Source: Brevirhabdus pacifica
GTDB lineage: Bacteria; Pseudomonadota; Alphaproteobacteria; Rhodobacterales; Rhodobacteraceae
Assembly: GCF_002797755.1 (NCBI RefSeq)
Contig: NZ_PGFI01000014.1
Location: 248,001 to 312,000, forward strand
Length of the DNA: 64,000 nucleotides
Direction: 5' to 3'
Under the pieces are notes generated by a model. The model did not search any database. It was not told the DNA's origin and saw only the letters and a list, made by a program, of their open reading frames with translations. Position 1 is the first letter of the stretch; the number at the start of each line of letters is the position of its first letter. The translations under genes and the position numbers were made by a program. Below are positions 59,887 through 64,000 of this stretch, piece after piece.

Positions 59887-61575
59887 TTATTGAGAGGTTG
59901 CAGGCCGTGACTCTGCATCGCGGACAAGCATGATCAGTCTCCGAAACTCGGCGTCGTCGGCGGCCTGTTTCCAAAAGTTGATGAACCGGCAAACGAGCTG
60001 CACGTTTGATGCTTCATAGTGACCGTTGCTGTCGATCCGATCCAGGGACGGTAGCATGTTTGGGTCGTCATGAGCGCCTTGGAACTGAAACGGAAGACCG
60101 GTGATCGCGCACCGATTCCCCTGAATCTCCAGCAAGTCGCGGATGCGCTTGTCCAACTCTGCGTCGGTCATGCGGAGCTCTTTGTCTTTGACCGTTCTGG
60201 GAACCACCTGACCGTTCGAGTTGAACACTGTCTTGTTGACCGAATATTTGATGTCCGCGATCGACTTCTCACGGGCACCCAGATGCCGATCGTTGACTTT
60301 GCCGCTGGCTTTCAATTCGCCGTTGGCAGCCTGCTTCAAGAGTGTGCTGAAAAGCCAGCACCAGGAGTGGACGTCGATCAGCCTCACGCCTTTCAGACCG
60401 GCCTGGTTCGCGATGTCGCTCCTCAGATCATTCAGGACGCTGTTGAAAGCCTGGTAGTTCTCCCATGAACAGTTCCGGAGCGTCTTGAGATCGATGCCGA
60501 GCTCACCGAACACCCTGTCGAAACCCGTTGGTTGGATCGGCATGAAGCGATCCATGTCCTTGAGGAAGAACAGGTAGGCCAGCAGAGGATACTTCCCGTC
60601 CGTGATGTCGCGCAGGTCTTCGAAGATTGACCCTTCATCGCGGCCGCTGCGATACAGATCGAAGAACAGGCGCTCGAACCGCTGGCGGTCTGAAGTGCTA
60701 CGTTGTGCTTCGAGCATAGAGCGATGGTCGCGCTGCGCATGTCCATATCGGTTCTGCCAGAAGACCATGTTGTTCGTGCGGTCTCCGTGCGTCGCCTGGA
60801 TCTCGATGGACGAGATGACTTTCTCCAGGATGTTGCCGGAGCCGATCTGACCTTCCGTCCATTGGTCTGCCGCCAGCAATTGCAGCGCATAGTCCCGAAC
60901 TCGTGGTTTGTAGCTTTCCCAAGCTGCAATCAGGCCCTCATCAAAGCGTGTGAAGGGCACGTCGGATTTCTGCGTTACGAGGTCTTGGAACTTTGCATAT
61001 GAGGCTGGAAAGTCCGCAGGCTGGAAGGGGCGTTTGTTGCTCCCAAAGGCTTCCCTCAGCGGCGCGTTCACCGAGCCTCCAACCAGATCAGGCTCCCCGT
61101 AGACAGGCACTTCGGTCACATGCAGTGCCATTGCCTTTTCGATTTCGTCGGGTTCGATGCTTGGGCTCCAGGCCGCGATCGCGCGTCCCTTTTCCGGCTG
61201 GTAGGTCCGAAAGGCAATCTGGTCGAGCCGAGCCGGAGTGTTCACCCGCCAAGCGCGGCGGACAGGCATTGCATAGGTCCATTTATCTGACCAGCCATTG
61301 TCTTGCTTGCGCTTCATTCCTGTGGCCGAAGCCTTGTCGATATCCCGAATAGCAGTGGGTTCGATCTGTAGGAAACCCAGTATCCGCAGCTTGTCGCCAG
61401 GGTTCGTGCTGCCGGACCCGGCCCCATAGATCATGATGAGATCACCTGGTGCAATCTTGTCCATGACGTGCTGGCGATTGGTTTCTTTGGACCAGCCGAT
61501 GTAGCCGTCTTCCTCGGGGCTGAAGCCAAAGAAAGAGCGGAGCCAAATGTTGGGAAACTGTTTATCGCTGGGCAT
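59887..61575 (-). CDS. EVE-like domain fused to HNH endonuclease
   Basis: The 562-residue protein begins with an EVE/PUA-like domain (about 1-150; NIWLRSFFGF, APGDLIMIYGAG, LRILGFLQIE), a fold that binds modified bases such as methyl- or hydroxymethylcytosine. A long helical middle follows, and a C-terminal HNH domain (RCAITGLPF, PSLDRIDSNGHY, NVQLVCRFIN) with zinc-type Cys and catalytic His/Asn positions. EVE-HNH fusions act as modification-dependent (type IV-like) restriction enzymes in known cases. The ATG at 61,575 follows GAAGG; an upstream ATG at 61,647 adds an unconserved leader. It is placed between a CBS protein and hamA on one transcript. Confidence 0.8.
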   Translation of the reverse strand: MPSDKQFPNIWLRSFFGFSPEEDGYIGWSKETNRQHVMDKIAPGDLIMIYGAGSGSTNPGDKLRILGFLQIEPTAIRDIDKASATGMKRKQDNGWSDKWTYAMPVRRAWRVNTPARLDQIAFRTYQPEKGRAIAAWSPSIEPDEIEKAMALHVTEVPVYGEPDLVGGSVNAPLREAFGSNKRPFQPADFPASYAKFQDLVTQKSDVPFTRFDEGLIAAWESYKPRVRDYALQLLAADQWTEGQIGSGNILEKVISSIEIQATHGDRTNNMVFWQNRYGHAQRDHRSMLEAQRSTSDRQRFERLFFDLYRSGRDEGSIFEDLRDITDGKYPLLAYLFFLKDMDRFMPIQPTGFDRVFGELGIDLKTLRNCSWENYQAFNSVLNDLRSDIANQAGLKGVRLIDVHSWCWLFSTLLKQAANGELKASGKVNDRHLGAREKSIADIKYSVNKTVFNSNGQVVPRTVKDKELRMTDAELDKRIRDLLEIQGNRCAITGLPFQFQGAHDDPNMLPSLDRIDSNGHYEASNVQLVCRFINFWKQAADDAEFRRLIMLVRDAESRPATSQ

Positions 61576-61739
61576 GCCTATTTTACCTTCAATGCATAAG
61601 TGTCCGAAATCAGTGCCGGGTGAAGGACGGCTTAAAGAAATCGGCAACCGTCAGGCGACGGACGTGCCGCGGGAAATTTCACGGATCGACCGTATGACAG
61701 ATCGCAAATCGATCTTCATCTCCATCCTCACCCCTCCTA

Positions 61740-62456
61740 TCAGCGCCGTTCCACTGTCATGACGTCCCAGGGAGTTATCAAACGGTGGACTGGCTGGTCT
61801 GCCTTTCCGGAAGCAGTCACGAAGACGGCGCCAACTCGGCTGGTCGGTGTTTCAATGGCTCGAAACATCTCTGTCAGATCGTCGACGGAAGTGTATGGGC
61901 GGACGAAGCGGAATGTCTCCGTATGCTGAGCGTCCAGCTGACAATGGGGGAAAATGTCTTGGATCGTCATGGTGCGCGAGACGATTTGCTCGGCGTCGTG
62001 CCACAGGTAGTCGAAGATTGCCGCCTCGTTGAACACGCCAATCAGAACATTCTGGTCGTCGAGGATTGGCAGATGGCTGAAGCCTGTTCGCTTCATGTCA
62101 TCGGCAAGCTCTCCGAGCTGATCCGTCAGCTCCGCAGTTTTCATGTCTTTGCGCGATACGCCGACCGAATTCGCCGACGGAGGGTTGCGCAAATAGTTCA
62201 GGATGCCTTCGACTTCGGCAAGGAAGTCAGGTGAAACGATCACCGCGTGCCCCTGGGCTTTGTGTTTGGGATGTTGAAGCGCGTGGCGAATATCCCTGAT
62301 GTAGCGGAGCATGTCTCGATGTCGCCTGACACCCTGATCACGCTGGGTGGCTGCCTCGATCTCGAAGGAGTGTGAGCCTTCCATCTTGGCGCGGTTGTTC
62401 ACCTCCTTTACCAGCCCCTCATAGATCCGGATGAACCTCTCGGTCGTTTCACTCAT
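61740..62456 (-). CDS. HEPN-like domain fused to CBS pair
   Basis: The 238-residue protein has an all-helical N-terminal domain (1-92) with MLRYIRDIRHALQHPKH, in which Arg57-x4-His62 matches the R-x(4-6)-H signature of HEPN ribonucleases; the common LRNxxxH form here reads IRHALQH. A CBS pair follows (about 98-235; FSHLPILDDQNVLIGVF and the second repeat ending HRLITPWDVM), a module that binds adenosine nucleotides or SAM. Its start overlaps the hsdS stop (ATGA at 62,453-62,456). CBS proteins of this kind occur next to type I restriction genes. The HEPN reading is inference from motif and helix pattern; RNase activity is untested. Confidence 0.7.
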   Translation of the reverse strand: MSETTERFIRIYEGLVKEVNNRAKMEGSHSFEIEAATQRDQGVRRHRDMLRYIRDIRHALQHPKHKAQGHAVIVSPDFLAEVEGILNYLRNPPSANSVGVSRKDMKTAELTDQLGELADDMKRTGFSHLPILDDQNVLIGVFNEAAIFDYLWHDAEQIVSRTMTIQDIFPHCQLDAQHTETFRFVRPYTSVDDLTEMFRAIETPTSRVGAVFVTASGKADQPVHRLITPWDVMTVERR

Positions 62457-64000
62457 TCTGCGGCCTCCAGGGTGCCTGTGGCAGGTTCCAGCGCCTCGTG
62501 GAGGAGGGCTTCGAGGAGGCGGGTGCGGGTGGTGTCGGCGGTGGTCAGGGCAGCCTCCAGCCGGTCGCAGAGGGCCATTAGGGCATCGACCTTGGCCACG
62601 ATGCGGTGTTGTTCGGCGAGGGGTGGAAGCCCAATCGGGAGCTTTCTAAGAGCGCCTAATGACACAAATGGCTGTGCGCCCCCGGAAGCTTCGTTCTGTA
62701 GTCGGTTCGCCAAGTCTTCCATATAGATTTTGATGAATCTCGGAAGGGTCGAAGCGGTGTCGTAGTATTTGAACAAAGCGACGTTCTTGATGCTGAATGG
62801 CCTGGGATCGTTCACCATTACCTGGTTGCCAATGTTCCCGCCGATCATGGAGAATAGAATGTCGCCGACATCAACCGCAGAGCGCTTCGAAATCTCTATA
62901 TGGTCAGCCAATGAAATTCGTTTTGCGTTTTGGAAGTCAATTTCGCCAGCTTTGAAATCCTTGCTGGTTACGAGTGGTATCGCGTTGGCCTCTTCGCTGG
63001 CGGCTGGAGTGTCGTGTGTTCCGTCGCGCACATCGATCACGTTCTGAAGGAAATCGAACGCCCAACCACAGGGTTGGATAGTTGGCATGTCGGCTAATTT
63101 GAATTCGCCAAGCGGTCGATCTCTCTTGCGTTTTCCTGATCGAATTTCTTCGGATTTGGTTTGTGCAATTTTTTCAAGCAACGCCGACGCCGGTTCAGCC
63201 GCAGGGTCCTGTTCCACCAGTTTGCCGCGGACGGCGAGGTTGAGGATGGTTTGGCGGAGGGTTTTGATCTGGTCGGGGCGGGTAGTGAGGGACGGCAGGG
63301 CCTCGAGGGCGAAACGGGCGTGGGCGGGGAAGTCATCTTCGCTGGTCGCGGAGCCGGACGCAAAACCGGTTCCCACTTTTGCTGGCTCCGCTTGTGCCGT
63401 GGTATCCGGGGCGGTCAGGCGGGCGAAGCTGGCGGCGGTGAGCTTGTCGCGCACCTCCTCCCGCGTCTTGCGGGCCTCCTCCAGCCGATCACAGAGCGCC
63501 ATGAGCTCATCGACCTTGGCGACGATCCGGTGCTGTTCGGCGAGAGGGGGAAGCGGGAACGGAATGCCAGCGACGATCTTTCCTGACACTTCTTTGAAAG
63601 TAGTGCCTGAAGCTTTTGCATCTATTTCCGGAGCGAGGGCCTTCAGGGTTAGGGCAATGAATTGCGAACATTCGGAAATGTAGGGGACAACGGACTTAAA
63701 GCCTTGATTGGTCGCGATGGGGTTCTCAGCGATAGCGACATAGCCGATCGGTGCACGACTGGTGAACAGAACCGATCCGGCTGGCATCAGGGTCGCAGAT
63801 GATGTGCTGAGACCCTTATCAGAGAGGTCGCGAGTGCCACGGGAGATGTATAGATCGGTGTAGCCGCCCAAGTCGGCCGGTGTGAGCCAAGCTATGCCGG
63901 CGCCCGGCGTGTCGAAGTTCGAGGAATCGCCCGCTGAAGGTGTTCCGCCGCCAACTATCGCACCAACTGAATCCAAGCGGCACCATTGCCAGGAAGTGGG
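62453..64000 (-). CDS. hsdS: Type I restriction-modification specificity subunit HsdS (5' end beyond window)
   Basis: At least 515 residues are visible; the frame is open to the right edge, where it reads PTSWQWCRLDSVG, the usual beginning of a target-recognition domain, so only a short N-terminal part is missing. Two target-recognition domains are each followed by a conserved helical region beginning LPPLAEQHRIVAKVD and containing LMALCDRLE. These are half-repeats (nt about 62,480-62,640 and 63,400-63,560) that form the coiled-coil spacer. It sets the DNA target of a type I enzyme whose hsdM and hsdR presumably lie beyond the right edge. It overlaps the HEPN-CBS gene by four bases. Confidence 0.92.
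   Translation of the reverse strand, partial: PTSWQWCRLDSVGAIVGGGTPSAGDSSNFDTPGAGIAWLTPADLGGYTDLYISRGTRDLSDKGLSTSSATLMPAGSVLFTSRAPIGYVAIAENPIATNQGFKSVVPYISECSQFIALTLKALAPEIDAKASGTTFKEVSGKIVAGIPFPLPPLAEQHRIVAKVDELMALCDRLEEARKTREEVRDKLTAASFARLTAPDTTAQAEPAKVGTGFASGSATSEDDFPAHARFALEALPSLTTRPDQIKTLRQTILNLAVRGKLVEQDPAAEPASALLEKIAQTKSEEIRSGKRKRDRPLGEFKLADMPTIQPCGWAFDFLQNVIDVRDGTHDTPAASEEANAIPLVTSKDFKAGEIDFQNAKRISLADHIEISKRSAVDVGDILFSMIGGNIGNQVMVNDPRPFSIKNVALFKYYDTASTLPRFIKIYMEDLANRLQNEASGGAQPFVSLGALRKLPIGLPPLAEQHRIVAKVDALMALCDRLEAALTTADTTRTRLLEALLHEALEPATGTLEAAE

Noticed and set aside
1-64000. CRISPR array or prophage
   Set aside because: No series of short direct repeats with unique spacers and no structural, terminase or integrase genes were seen. 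The repressor-like segment in nrdJ is the only phage-like element.

Overview
The window is GC-rich (clearly above 60% over most of its length) and its gene content and order fit an alphaproteobacterium of the Rhodobacteraceae/roseobacter group. The indications are a TctABC system with a TctDE-type regulator, a TAXI-TRAP transporter, a ScfR-type regulator, the slyX-hisS-hisZ-hisG block, a ycjX-ycjF pair, a stand-alone Hint-domain protein, a serralysin-like M10 protease and a B12-dependent ribonucleotide reductase. This placement is inference from gene families; no rRNA or other species marker is present.

Positions 1-8,770 hold the 3' end of an extradiol-dioxygenase-like VOC gene coupled to an NAD-dependent epimerase. 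A tctABC operon on the minus strand follows, divergent from a response regulator, a histidine kinase and a periplasmic binding protein whose reading frames overlap. A sulfotransferase ends this block. Positions 8,777-20,114 hold the ScfR-type regulator, divergent from a ketopantoate-reductase-like gene across an AT-rich spacer, then tRNA-Gly(TCC), an ABC exporter, an acyl-CoA synthetase, and a small secreted protein coupled to a secreted M10 metalloprotease. Positions 20,131-24,724 hold a TAXI-TRAP transporter and a two-gene signalling unit. One protein of that unit has an H-box and a receiver domain but no visible kinase ATPase.

Positions 24,816-53,993 are mostly housekeeping: an FtsX-type ABC transporter, tesA, truA, ycjX-ycjF, an MFS exporter with a His-rich tail, an SH3 protein, a 2-hydroxyacid dehydrogenase, stress proteins, panB-panC, a dimethylglycine-dehydrogenase-like FAD/GcvT fusion, dnaE, the his genes, and nrdJ. 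Members of a repeated ~31-nt intergenic motif occur around 28.9, 43.5 and 47.2 kb. NrdJ carries an unexpected Cro/C1-like helix-turn-helix in its linker.

From about 54.0 kb to the right edge the composition drops and all genes are on the minus strand. This is a defence island. In transcription order it reads: type I restriction specificity subunit (cut by the window edge), a HEPN-like/CBS-pair fusion, an EVE-like/HNH endonuclease, a HamA-like DUF1837 nuclease, a Ski2-like helicase (together resembling Hachiman), and two small unknown genes ending in a strong leftward terminator. The tight coupling suggests a co-expressed multi-layer anti-phage locus. The HEPN-CBS and EVE-HNH genes between hsdS and hamAB are the most promising candidates for something not fully described.
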